This document shows positions 1 to 5,370 of a stretch of 5,370 bases of DNA, in pieces. A program made the translations under genes and the position numbers. This DNA is from Lonsdalea quercina subsp. quercina (GTDB lineage: Bacteria; Pseudomonadota; Gammaproteobacteria; Enterobacterales; Enterobacteriaceae). The DNA is taken from assembly GCF_000688655.1 (NCBI RefSeq), contig NZ_JIBO01000002.1, forward strand, positions 202,084 to 207,453, read 5' to 3'. Within the stretch, counting starts at the first letter, position 1, and every line of letters starts with the position of its first letter. The notes beneath the pieces were generated by a model. That model had not been told where the DNA came from, did no database searches, and worked only from the letters and a program-made list of their open reading frames with translations.

Positions 1-772
1 CTTTGGCGAAGCCTGCAAGCACCAGATTGCCTTGTTCGTCGGGCATCATGAAGGAGCCGGTATCCTGGCTAGCGGTGGCTTGTTTCAACTGCCGATCGTT
101 AATTCGCTCGCCTAACGGTTCTTTATTTTGGTAGTGATAAATAATATTGCCTTCATTATCAATGATATAAACCATTGATCGGTCATTATTCAGCGGCGTA
201 AATTCATCCATGATACGTAATTTGGTTAGGTGAATAGCGCTGCGAATATCCCCCAGGTGTACACCTTGTTCATTGGTTATCGGCGCTGACAATGCAATCG
301 CATAGTCGTTTTCATCGGTTTTATAGGGAAGGCTGGCGGCGACGTTGTCGGGCGACTGGGGGGTGTGACCGGTATCGGCGACCAGCTTATTGACTTCCAC
401 CACGTTACTTTCTGGAGAGAACGCAACCAGATTGTTATTATCGTCGACAATAATAACGGAATTGAAATTCTGGCTTAATTGATAAATACGATCGGTCTCG
501 GCCTGAATCTGACTGGTATCAGGAAAGTATTTAGAAATGAAGCTAGCACTGTAAGTCATCTGTTTTTTAGAGGCAGATAATGTGTTTTCGATGCTAGCGG
601 CCAAGCGTGAAGAATAATCTATATTGATTTTGGATAACTGATTAGCGAACAACTCTTTATAAACGTTATAGATAGAGAGGTAACCATTTGTCAGAGTGAC
701 CAGCATGCTTGCTATTGAGATAGATAGAATGAGTCCCCGCAAATTGATCTGAAATATCTTCTTTATTTTCAT
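1..772 (-). CDS. dCache-type membrane sensor protein, N-terminal part (partial)
   Basis: The reading frame is open from an ATG at 772-770 to the window edge, giving 257 residues with no stop, so the C-terminus is missing. A short basic N-terminus (MKIKKIFQ) is followed by one hydrophobic segment at about residues 12-34, which should anchor the protein in the inner membrane. After it comes a helix of about 60 residues, then an extracytoplasmic alpha/beta region. That region has two PAS-like halves, about residues 104-185 (starting NSVIIVDDNNNLVAF) and from about 199 (MVYIIDNEGNIIYHY), which is the usual order of a double Cache sensor. Such sensors bind small ligands in the periplasm and are followed by a second membrane helix and an output domain. 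The output lies beyond position 1; GGDEF (diguanylate cyclase) or a chemoreceptor signalling domain are the common options, and I cannot choose between them. A weak GGA ribosome-binding site lies just upstream of the ATG. It is divergent from the chemoreceptor gene at 1970. Confidence 0.85.
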   Translation of the reverse strand, partial: MKIKKIFQINLRGLILSISIASMLVTLTNGYLSIYNVYKELFANQLSKINIDYSSRLAASIENTLSASKKQMTYSASFISKYFPDTSQIQAETDRIYQLSQNFNSVIIVDDNNNLVAFSPESNVVEVNKLVADTGHTPQSPDNVAASLPYKTDENDYAIALSAPITNEQGVHLGDIRSAIHLTKLRIMDEFTPLNNDRSMVYIIDNEGNIIYHYQNKEPLGERINDRQLKQATASQDTGSFMMPDEQGNLVLAGFAK

Positions 773-1224
773 CCAGTTCCAACCAGTTTTTAAAGCTATA
801 TCGTGGTGGAGGTAGTCACAGTGTTATTGCGTTAGCGTGCGAATTATTTTTATAGTATTTAAATTTTTTGTTGTTACTTTTCATTAAAACTTATTGCGTA
901 AAAATAGCAAAAAAATATCAAAAAGGTTAGTGGTAACAATACTTTTTATTATTTATGTATAGGTGGACTCATTAATTATTATAGGAGTGAAAGAAGTATC
1001 TCTTCTTTTATTATAAAGAAAATCATTAAATGAAGTTCATTACCTAACTGGTAATCGGTTTCTCTTTTGTTCGCAATCCAGAATAGTGGCGGCGCAACGG
1101 TATGATGAGATGCGAGTCGTTTTTATACTCATTATTGGGTGTATTTGTGTAATATCAATTTGTATAAATAGTAGTCTTTTCAGGGGTTGTAATCACTGTA
1201 ATGTGTAAAGATATGATTAATATG
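773..1224. other. AT-rich intergenic region upstream of the dCache sensor gene
   Basis: No supported gene lies here. The stretch is strongly AT-rich, especially 840-1040, and presumably carries the promoter of the minus-strand sensor gene, though I cannot place -35 and -10 elements with confidence. Visible small structures are a 9-bp direct repeat TTATTGCGT at 824-832 and 891-899, a 7-bp A/T-rich inverted repeat AAAGAAG/CTTCTTT around 990-1010, and a 17-bp dyad (ATTACC, 5-nt gap, GGTAAT) at 1039-1055. None of these matches a regulator site that I recognise. Confidence 0.6.
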
Positions 1225-1251
1225 TAAAGTTGTGGCATTTATGGCCGATGA
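1225..1251 (+). promoter_or_regulatory. Sigma-28 (FliA) flagellar promoter
   Basis: TAAAGTTG at 1225-1232 and GCCGATGA at 1244-1251 are separated by exactly 11 nt. The enterobacterial sigma-28 consensus is TAAAGTTT, 11-nt spacer, GCCGATAA, so each half matches 7 of 8 positions with ideal spacing. Transcription would start near 1258 and run rightward. Sigma-28 is the late flagellar sigma factor that transcribes chemoreceptor and motility genes, and the next real plus-strand gene is a chemoreceptor. The odd point is distance: the start codon at 1970 is about 720 nt from the promoter, where a few tens of nt is usual. Confidence 0.75.
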
Positions 1252-1295
1252 AGAGCACGCACGACCGTGTTGTTGGCAGAGCGCTTCAAAGGTCA

Positions 1296-1338
1296 TTGGG
1301 ATAATAAAGGCGACGATAATGGTTGTCATTTATCCCAA
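1296..1338 (+). repeat. 9-bp inverted repeat (stem-loop candidate) in the leader
   Basis: TTGGGATAA at 1296-1304 is perfectly complemented by TTATCCCAA at 1330-1338, with a 25-nt loop. A third copy of the core, TTATCCCA, occurs at about 1428-1435 and could compete for the left arm. The structure lies about 40 nt after the predicted sigma-28 transcription start. It is not followed by a T-run, so it does not look like a terminator. Its role is unknown. Confidence 0.4.
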
Positions 1339-1555
1339 ATTTCCTCTGGCATTTTCCACTCTGTTTTAGATTTAGCACGGTTAATTCGGCTCTCTCCCGT
1401 TTTGTCGGTAGCGCGATATTGGGGGAATTATCCCATTGCTGGGTGGAGGCCATGAAAATTTAGCATGAAGATGCTGTCGGCGCTGCGTTGTCGCGGCGCG
1501 CTGTGTTAAATGGCGTCACTGCTGAATAAATGTCTGGTCATCAACCGCTGGGCTT

Positions 1556-1760
1556 AGAGCCTATCCTCTAAGATCGAATTAATTGGCTGTTTGGGCTTGA
1601 AGAAACGTTCGACATTCCTGGTGTTTCTCCCATGTGCCGGTTGAATATTTGTGCTCGCGCATAGTGACCGGATGTCGTCGGTATAAAGCGCCTGACGTTT
1701 TGCTCTGCACTGGCCGTGTCAGAGATCGCCTCGTTAATAACGTCTACTGGGATAGGCTCT
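1556..1760. mobile_element. MITE-like element of 205 bp with 11-bp terminal inverted repeats (candidate)
   Basis: AGAGCCTATCC at 1556-1566 is matched by its exact reverse complement GGATAGGCTCT at 1750-1760. Similarity extends inward imperfectly over about 28 nt if one gap is allowed; both ends continue with a TAAGATCG / TAGACG-like stretch and then an ATTAA motif. The inverted repeat stops abruptly on the outside, as expected for a transposon end. The outer flanks are TT on both sides, compatible with but not proof of a 2-bp target duplication. The interior encodes no transposase, so the element would be non-autonomous. I do not recognise the family. A chance match of this length within the 1.2-kb region is not negligible, hence the moderate confidence. 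Confidence 0.45.
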
Positions 1761-1820
1761 TTGTTTTTCCCCGTTCTGTCATCTCGCCTGCATACCCGTC
1801 ATTCGTGTGAAGCGCTGATT

Positions 1821-1873
1821 TTGCGCCTTGAAAATGGACATCTCCCAATGTCTTCAATGCTGTCATTGCGCAA
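1821..1873 (+). repeat. Nested stem-loop upstream of the chemoreceptor gene
   Basis: An outer 6-bp stem TTGCGC (1821-1826) / GCGCAA (1868-1873) encloses a hairpin in which TTGAA and GACAT (1828-1832 and 1837-1841, with a 4-nt bulge between) pair with ATGTC and TTCAA (1848-1857) around a 6-nt loop CTCCCA. It lies about 100 nt before the chemoreceptor start. It could fold in a leader RNA, but it is short and could be coincidental. Confidence 0.3.
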
Positions 1874-1957
1874 TATGATTTATGTTGGTGATTATTTGAT
1901 TGAATGATATTCACTCTGATTTTTACCGTTATGGTTTTTTTATTTTTGTATAAAAAA

Positions 1958-1961
1958 GGGA
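1958..1961 (+). promoter_or_regulatory. Ribosome-binding site of the chemoreceptor gene
   Basis: GGGA, preceded by an A-run, lies 8 nt before the ATG at 1970. This decides the start. The frame is open further upstream, to an ATG at 1904, but that would add 22 hydrophobic residues ahead of a typical chemoreceptor N-terminus ([16 protein letters not shown]) and has no comparable ribosome-binding site. Confidence 0.7.
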
Positions 1962-1969
1962 ACAAGATT

Positions 1970-3661
1970 ATGCGTTTATCTGATTGGAAAATAGGCTATC
2001 GGCTAGCCGCCGGGTTTGCCGTTTTAGTACTGATGATTTGTATCGTCAGCTTCGTTTCTATTTCCAGATTGTCGGATTTTCACGAAGATGCGCGCGGCAT
2101 CGTGACGGATGTTTATCCGCAGACGGTACAGTCGAATAACTTGATTGATAACGTCAATGCCGTCGTCCTCGCCTATCAGAAACTGCTTTTGGTACAGGAT
2201 GCAGAGAAAACTCGTGTCATCATGAATGAGATTGCGGAACAGGCGAAGAAAATCACCGCGTTGATGCAGGAAATCGACAAAAGCGCCGAACAGCTGAACG
2301 ATGAGAAATCAATGCGCATTATGGATAATATCCATTCGATCCGCGGCGAATTCCTGATCTCGGGAAGAAATATTATCGACCGCGTCAAAGCGGGGGATAT
2401 TGATGGCGCAACCACTGAATTCAACACGCATTTGGATGTTGTTCAAGGGAAATACCGTGCTGCCGTGGCCTCGCTCATCGACCATCAGGACGATGCAATG
2501 GGCGACACGATGCACAAAATGGAAAGCACCTATAACTTTACCCGCTGGCTGCTGCTGGGTATTTTGGCCGCCTGTGTGGTGATGGTGGTGGTGATCGCTC
2601 GCGTACTGACGGGCAGTATTACTTCGCCGATCCGTCAGGCGCTGGGCTTGGCCGAAAGCGTGGCCAAAGGCGACCTCACCGCGGAAGTTCCATCTTCGGG
2701 TAAAGATGAAATGGGTCAGCTGCTGCGTTCGTTGGAATATATGAACGTTAGCCTAAGCCAGATCGTCGGCCAGGTGCGCGACGGCGCGGAGAGCATTTCT
2801 TCTGCTGCGTCGCAGATCGCGGCTGGAAACCAGGATCTTTCCGCTCGTACGGAAGAGCAGGCCAGCTCTCTGGAACAGACGGCTTCTTCGATGGAAGAGC
2901 TGACCTCGACCATCACTAACACCGCAGAAAATACACGCCATGCAACTAGCATTGCCGATCAGGCGTCGGTAGCGGCGAAGCAGAGCAGTGACGTCATGCT
3001 GTCAGTGACGCACAAAATGCGTGGTATTCGCGATTCATCCCAGCGTATGGCAGAAATCATCGGGGTGATTGACGGCATCGCGTTCCAGACTAACATTCTG
3101 GCGCTGAATGCCGCGGTGGAAGCGGCCCGGGCCGGTGAGCAGGGCAGAGGTTTTGCCGTGGTTGCAGGTGAAGTTCGCTCTCTGGCGCAACGTAGTGCTA
3201 CGGCGGCGAAAGAGATCAAAGAACTGATTGACGACTCGGTCAGTAAGATCCAGGAAGGAATGCAGCTCGTTGATTCTGCTGAAGACAACATGTCCAACCT
3301 GACTACACATGTGCAGGACGTGAACGAGATTATCAGCGAGATCTCTCAGGCCAGCGGCGAACAGAGTGACGGCATCAACCAGATCAACATCGCGGTCGGC
3401 CAGATTGACTCTACGACGCAGCAGAACGCCGCGCTGGTGGAAGAGTCCGCGTCTGCGGCGCTGTCTTTACAGTCTCAGGCAACCATGCTGACCGATGCGG
3501 TGAGCACCTTCAAGTTGAGTCACAGCTTCGTTGCAACGAGCGGCCGTCAGCAGCCGCAGTCGTCCGCAGAGAGCGCATTGCCAGCAGCGAAGGCTGTTAA
3601 GCAGGAAAAAACGCAGCCGGCAGCGGCTTCTGCAAGTTCTGAGGATTGGACGTCCTTCTAA
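1970..3661 (+). CDS. Methyl-accepting chemotaxis protein with four-helix-bundle sensor
   Basis: This is a complete 563-residue inner-membrane chemoreceptor. In order: cytoplasmic N-terminus; membrane helix about 11-31; periplasmic helical sensor about 33-190, most like the 4HB_MCP_1 type; membrane helix about 194-213; HAMP about 214-267, with P220 and the DEMG motif at 246-249; and a signalling coiled coil to about residue 515. The hairpin tip that contacts CheA and CheW is at 365-403 ([20 protein letters not shown] onward) and is intact. Methylation helices align with Tsr: candidate sites are E296, Q303, E310 and E492. The C-terminal linker is rich in Ala, Ser and Gln and ends in DWTSF (559-563), a variant of the NWETF tether that recruits CheR and CheB, so this is probably a major, self-adapting receptor. 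The ligand cannot be inferred. It is likely FliA-regulated, as the only good sigma-28 promoter nearby (1225-1251) points at it, but from unusually far. It converges with tyrB. Confidence 0.97.
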   Translation: MRLSDWKIGYRLAAGFAVLVLMICIVSFVSISRLSDFHEDARGIVTDVYPQTVQSNNLIDNVNAVVLAYQKLLLVQDAEKTRVIMNEIAEQAKKITALMQEIDKSAEQLNDEKSMRIMDNIHSIRGEFLISGRNIIDRVKAGDIDGATTEFNTHLDVVQGKYRAAVASLIDHQDDAMGDTMHKMESTYNFTRWLLLGILAACVVMVVVIARVLTGSITSPIRQALGLAESVAKGDLTAEVPSSGKDEMGQLLRSLEYMNVSLSQIVGQVRDGAESISSAASQIAAGNQDLSARTEEQASSLEQTASSMEELTSTITNTAENTRHATSIADQASVAAKQSSDVMLSVTHKMRGIRDSSQRMAEIIGVIDGIAFQTNILALNAAVEAARAGEQGRGFAVVAGEVRSLAQRSATAAKEIKELIDDSVSKIQEGMQLVDSAEDNMSNLTTHVQDVNEIISEISQASGEQSDGINQINIAVGQIDSTTQQNAALVEESASAALSLQSQATMLTDAVSTFKLSHSFVATSGRQQPQSSAESALPAAKAVKQEKTQPAAASASSEDWTSF

Positions 3662-3714
3662 AACGCAATGGCTGGCGGCAATTTCCTCTATTGAGGCGAA
3701 CTCCTGCCTGCTCT

Positions 3715-3738
3715 TGATCTCCGCCGCGGCGGAGATCA
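3715..3738. repeat. Perfect 24-bp GC-rich palindrome
   Basis: TGATCTCCGCCG (3715-3726) is followed immediately by its exact reverse complement at 3727-3738, with a CCGCGG centre. It lies 54 nt after the chemoreceptor stop codon and just before the hairpin terminator at 3752. As RNA it would form a stable stem of about 10 bp with a CGCG-type loop, but no T-run follows on either strand, so it is not a standard terminator alone. It may stabilise the 3' end of the mRNA or be a protein-binding site. Confidence 0.6.
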
Positions 3739-3751
3739 GCGTATCACTCAG

Positions 3752-3777
3752 GCGGTCGCAAAGTTAGCGACCGCTTT
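3752..3777 (+). terminator. Rho-independent-like terminator of the chemoreceptor gene
   Basis: GCGGTCGC (3752-3759) and GCGACCGC (3767-3774) form a perfect 8-bp GC-rich stem with a 7-nt loop, followed by TTT. The T-tract is short (TTTCCC), so efficiency may be moderate. It sits 90 nt after the chemoreceptor stop and is oriented to stop plus-strand transcripts before they run into tyrB. Confidence 0.65.
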
Positions 3778-3794
3778 CCCGCCGGAAAAAATTC

Positions 3795-3829
3795 AAAAAA
3801 AAAAAGCCTGCCGCTTGATGCTGGCAGGC
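3795..3829 (-). terminator. Rho-independent terminator of tyrB
   Basis: On the minus strand, a 7-bp stem GCCTGCC/GGCAGGC (3823-3829 with 3806-3812, loop 10 nt) is followed by 11 uninterrupted T residues, seen as the A-run 3795-3805 on the plus strand. This is a textbook intrinsic terminator starting 18 nt after the tyrB stop codon. Confidence 0.92.
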
Positions 3830-3847
3830 AGTATGAGCAAAACGATG

Positions 3848-5041
3848 CTATTGCACGGCTGCGAACGCCGCGGCAACCTTTTGTACGTTACTGTGATTAA
3901 GTCCGGCTATGCAGACTCGCCCGCTGGCGATGAGGTATACGCCAAACTCCTCGCGCAGCCGATCAACTTGTTCAGGGCTAAAACCAGTGTAGCTGAACAT
4001 TCCGCGTTGCGTCAGCAGGTAGCCGAAATTGCGATCGGGCAAGGCTTGCTTCAGCGCATCCACCAGCGTTTGACGCATCTCAGAGATGCGTTGACGCATC
4101 GCCGCCACTTCCGCATGCCACTCAGCGTTGAGCGCTTCGTCGTTGAGCACGTGAGAAACCAGCTGTCCGCCAAAGTTCGGCGGGCTGGAGTAGTTACGGC
4201 GGACCGCTGCCTTTAACTGACCCAGGACGCGCTCTGCCGCGTGGCTGTCTTCGCAAATGACGGAAAGCCCGCCCACGCGTTCGCTGTACAGCGAGAAGAT
4301 TTTCGAAAACGAATTGCTGACCAGCGCAGGCAGACCGGAGCCTGCGATGGCGCGGAGGGCATAGGCGTCATCGTCCATGCCTGCGCCAAATCCCTGATAG
4401 GCGATATCGAGAAAAGGGATCAGATTGCGTGACAGCAGCACTTCAATAACCTGATCCCATTGCGCGTGGGTCAGATCCGCGCCGGTCGGATTATGGCAGC
4501 AGGGGTGCAACAGGACGATGCTCTTGGCCGGCAACTGCTTCAGCGCGTTGAGCATGCCCTGGAAATTCACACCGCGGCTGGCGTCGTCGAAATAGGGGTA
4601 GGTATGCACCTTGAAACCGGCGCCGGCGAAGATGGCGATATGGTTTTCCCAAGTGGGATCGCTGACCCAGACTTCCGAGTCGGGAAAATAGCGTTTGAGG
4701 AAATCCGCGCCGACTTTCAGCGCGCCTGAGCCGCCCACGGTCTGGATCGTGGCGATACGCCCGGCACTCAGCGCGGGGTGGTGCTCGCCAAACAGCAGCC
4801 GTTGAATGGCGCTGCGGTAAGACGCCAATCCTTCCATCGGCAGGTAGCTGCTCGCCTGTTTGAACTGGTTCGTCAGTTGAGCCTGTGCGGTGCTGACCGC
4901 TTTCAACTGGGGGATCACCGCGTGCTCGTCGTAGTATAGCCCGATGCTGAGGTTAACTTTGTCGGCTCGGGGGTCCTGTTTAAATTGCTCCATCAACGAC
5001 AGGATGGGATCGCCCGCATAGGCGTCAACATGTTGAAACAC
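3848..5041 (-). CDS. tyrB: Aromatic-amino-acid aminotransferase TyrB
   Basis: This PLP-dependent class I (fold type I) aminotransferase makes tyrosine and phenylalanine from 4-hydroxyphenylpyruvate and phenylpyruvate with glutamate as amino donor. It also acts on aspartate and branched substrates in E. coli. From the GTG at 5041-5039 it is 397 aa, the E. coli TyrB length, and begins [18 protein letters not shown], close to the E. coli start. Family residues are in place: GGSGAL 103-108, W131 in DPTWENH, N184 in [11 protein letters not shown]212 and Y215 in the [10 protein letters not shown] stretch, the PLP-binding K247 in [12 protein letters not shown]255 in SERVGG, and the substrate carboxylate-binding R375 in [12 protein letters not shown]. 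The frame can be extended two codons to a TTG at 5047, but that leaves only 3 nt to the GGAG ribosome-binding site, so GTG is preferred. The gene is 62 nt downstream of a YitT-family gene on the same strand. TyrR regulation is expected from E. coli; only a weak candidate box is visible. Confidence 0.98.
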   Translation of the reverse strand: MFQHVDAYAGDPILSLMEQFKQDPRADKVNLSIGLYYDEHAVIPQLKAVSTAQAQLTNQFKQASSYLPMEGLASYRSAIQRLLFGEHHPALSAGRIATIQTVGGSGALKVGADFLKRYFPDSEVWVSDPTWENHIAIFAGAGFKVHTYPYFDDASRGVNFQGMLNALKQLPAKSIVLLHPCCHNPTGADLTHAQWDQVIEVLLSRNLIPFLDIAYQGFGAGMDDDAYALRAIAGSGLPALVSNSFSKIFSLYSERVGGLSVICEDSHAAERVLGQLKAAVRRNYSSPPNFGGQLVSHVLNDEALNAEWHAEVAAMRQRISEMRQTLVDALKQALPDRNFGYLLTQRGMFSYTGFSPEQVDRLREEFGVYLIASGRVCIAGLNHSNVQKVAAAFAAVQ

Positions 5042-5050
5042 GGTCAATTA

Positions 5051-5054
5051 CTCC
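5051..5054 (-). promoter_or_regulatory. Ribosome-binding site of tyrB (decides the start)
   Basis: GGAG on the minus strand (CTCC on plus) lies 9 nt before the GTG at 5041 and only 3 nt before the TTG at 5047. The spacing favours the GTG, which also gives the family length and N-terminus. Confidence 0.65.
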
Positions 5055-5090
5055 AGGGTTAATCGATATCTTGCGTAGTGATCTTGCGCA

Positions 5091-5108
5091 TGGTCATACG
5101 ACTTTACA
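5091..5108 (-). promoter_or_regulatory. Weak TyrR-box-like site upstream of tyrB
   Basis: The TyrR box consensus is TGTAAA, 6 nt, TTTACA. On the minus strand TGTAAA (complement of 5103-5108) is a perfect left half, followed after 6 nt by TGACCA, which matches only 3 of 6. The two most conserved positions, G2 and C17, are both present. It lies about 50-67 nt upstream of the tyrB start and overlaps the stop codon of the YitT gene. Assigning it rests mainly on tyrB being a TyrR target in E. coli. Confidence 0.3.
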
Positions 5109-5370
5109 CCGCGTATCGTCCCGGACGGTGATTCATGGCAATAATCAGATTCAGGATGGTTGCCCCGACAACAGAGGCAACCAGCATGGGTATGCTTACC
5201 ACGAACAGCGATGCCAGCACAATAATCACATCCACTACCATTTGAAATTTTCCCGCCCGGATGACGTTTTTATCCTGCAGATAAAGCGCGAGGATATTGA
5301 TGCCTCCCAGACTGGCTTTGTGGCGAAACAAGACAATAAATCCCAGCCCCATGATCACATTGCCGAAGAG
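5104..5370 (-). CDS. YitT-family membrane protein, C-terminal part (partial)
   Basis: The frame is open from the right edge and ends with TAA at 5106-5104; 88 residues are visible and the N-terminus is outside the window. The sequence is very hydrophobic, with membrane helices at about visible residues 1-15, 42-58 and 60-79, and a short basic tail HRPGRYAV. Between the first two is KASLGGINILALYLQ, resembling the S-x-G-G-x-x-I-L-A motif of YitT-type proteins (PF02588). No C-terminal cytoplasmic DUF2179 domain follows, so this is the short form. The function of the family is not established; it is an inner-membrane protein, possibly a transporter. It lies 62 nt upstream of tyrB on the same strand and could be co-transcribed with it. 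I see no terminator in the gap. Confidence 0.8.
   Translation of the reverse strand, partial: LFGNVIMGLGFIVLFRHKASLGGINILALYLQDKNVIRAGKFQMVVDVIIVLASLFVVSIPMLVASVVGATILNLIIAMNHRPGRYAV

Larger units (their letters stand above)
1252..1969 (+). other. Long non-coding stretch between the sigma-28 promoter and the chemoreceptor gene
   Basis: About 700 nt carry no convincing gene. Short frames exist (a GTG frame at 1267-1455 of 62 aa, a GTG frame at 1716-1907 of 63 aa, and a TTG minus-strand frame at 1744-1965), but none has a ribosome-binding site or recognisable protein sequence. The region contains two stem-loop candidates and a 205-bp segment with terminal inverted repeats, listed separately. 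It could be a long 5' leader of the chemoreceptor mRNA, an independent small RNA gene, or inserted DNA. No typical GC-stem plus T-run terminator was seen between 1252 and 1969, so read-through from the sigma-28 promoter into the chemoreceptor gene is possible. Confidence 0.55.

Noticed and set aside
1267..1455. 62-aa GTG frame just after the sigma-28 promoter
   Set aside because: It begins only about 9 nt after the predicted transcription start, has no ribosome-binding site, and the product does not resemble a known family or have domain-like composition.
1793..1804. TACCCGTCATTC, similar to the beginning of a dispersed intergenic repeat that I recall from Yersinia, Serratia and Pectobacterium relatives
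   Set aside because: Only about 12 nt agree and the following bases diverge, so it may be chance; a genome search for copies would decide.
1716..1907. 63-aa GTG frame ending at the upstream edge of the chemoreceptor frame
   Set aside because: No ribosome-binding site, it starts inside the candidate MITE-like segment, and the protein sequence is not recognisable.
1906..1932. Possible sigma-28 promoter close to the chemoreceptor start
   Set aside because: The -10-like ACCGTTAT matches only 5 of 8 positions and the sequence at the right spacing upstream matches about 3 of 8, far worse than the site at 1225.
1744..1965. 73-aa minus-strand TTG frame in the chemoreceptor upstream region
   Set aside because: TTG start without a ribosome-binding site, low-complexity basic N-terminus, and overlap with the chemoreceptor leader and ribosome-binding site.
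1904..1969. 22-residue N-terminal extension of the chemoreceptor from the ATG at 1904
   Set aside because: It would put an extra hydrophobic stretch before a normal receptor N-terminus; the ATG at 1970 has the good ribosome-binding site.
2176..3310. Minus-strand frames of 60-112 aa inside the chemoreceptor gene
   Set aside because: They are shadows of the chemoreceptor coding sequence without their own signals.
3815..4729. Plus-strand frames of 133, 63 and 89 aa across the tyrB region
   Set aside because: They are shadows of tyrB on the opposite strand; the TyrB frame has unmistakable family motifs.

Overview
The window looks like chromosomal DNA of an enterobacterium. The 397-residue TyrB with its classic active-site segments, the 36-helical-heptad-type chemoreceptor with a C-terminal pentapeptide, and the moderate GC of the coding regions fit soft-rot Pectobacteriaceae (Pectobacterium, Brenneria or Dickeya). 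The genus is an inference from general resemblance, not proven.

Layout: (1) positions 1-772, minus strand: N-terminal part of a membrane-anchored dCache-type sensor protein whose output domain lies outside the window. (2) 773-1969: an unusually long (about 1.2 kb) region without a convincing gene. Its first part is AT-rich. It then holds a near-consensus sigma-28 (FliA, flagellar) promoter at 1225-1251, several inverted repeats, and a 205-bp segment (1556-1760) with 11-bp terminal inverted repeats that looks like a small MITE-like insertion. (3) 1970-3661, plus strand: a complete methyl-accepting chemotaxis protein (563 aa) with a four-helix-bundle sensor, HAMP and signalling domain. (4) 3662-3847: convergent intergenic region with a perfect 24-bp palindrome and two hairpin terminators, one for each flanking gene. 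(5) 3848-5041, minus strand: tyrB, aromatic-amino-acid aminotransferase, complete, with a likely GTG start. (6) 5104-5370, minus strand: C-terminal end of a YitT-family membrane protein, 62 nt upstream of tyrB on the same strand.

How it fits together: the left part is a signalling locus, with a dCache sensor divergent from a chemoreceptor. The best flagellar promoter points toward the chemoreceptor but lies about 720 nt from its start codon, with the MITE-like segment in between. This suggests either a long leader, a separate sigma-28-dependent small RNA, or a promoter pushed away from its gene by inserted DNA. The right part is housekeeping aromatic amino acid metabolism. I see no CRISPR array, tRNA, rRNA, complete insertion sequence or defence system. 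The most unusual content is in the 1.2-kb non-coding region.
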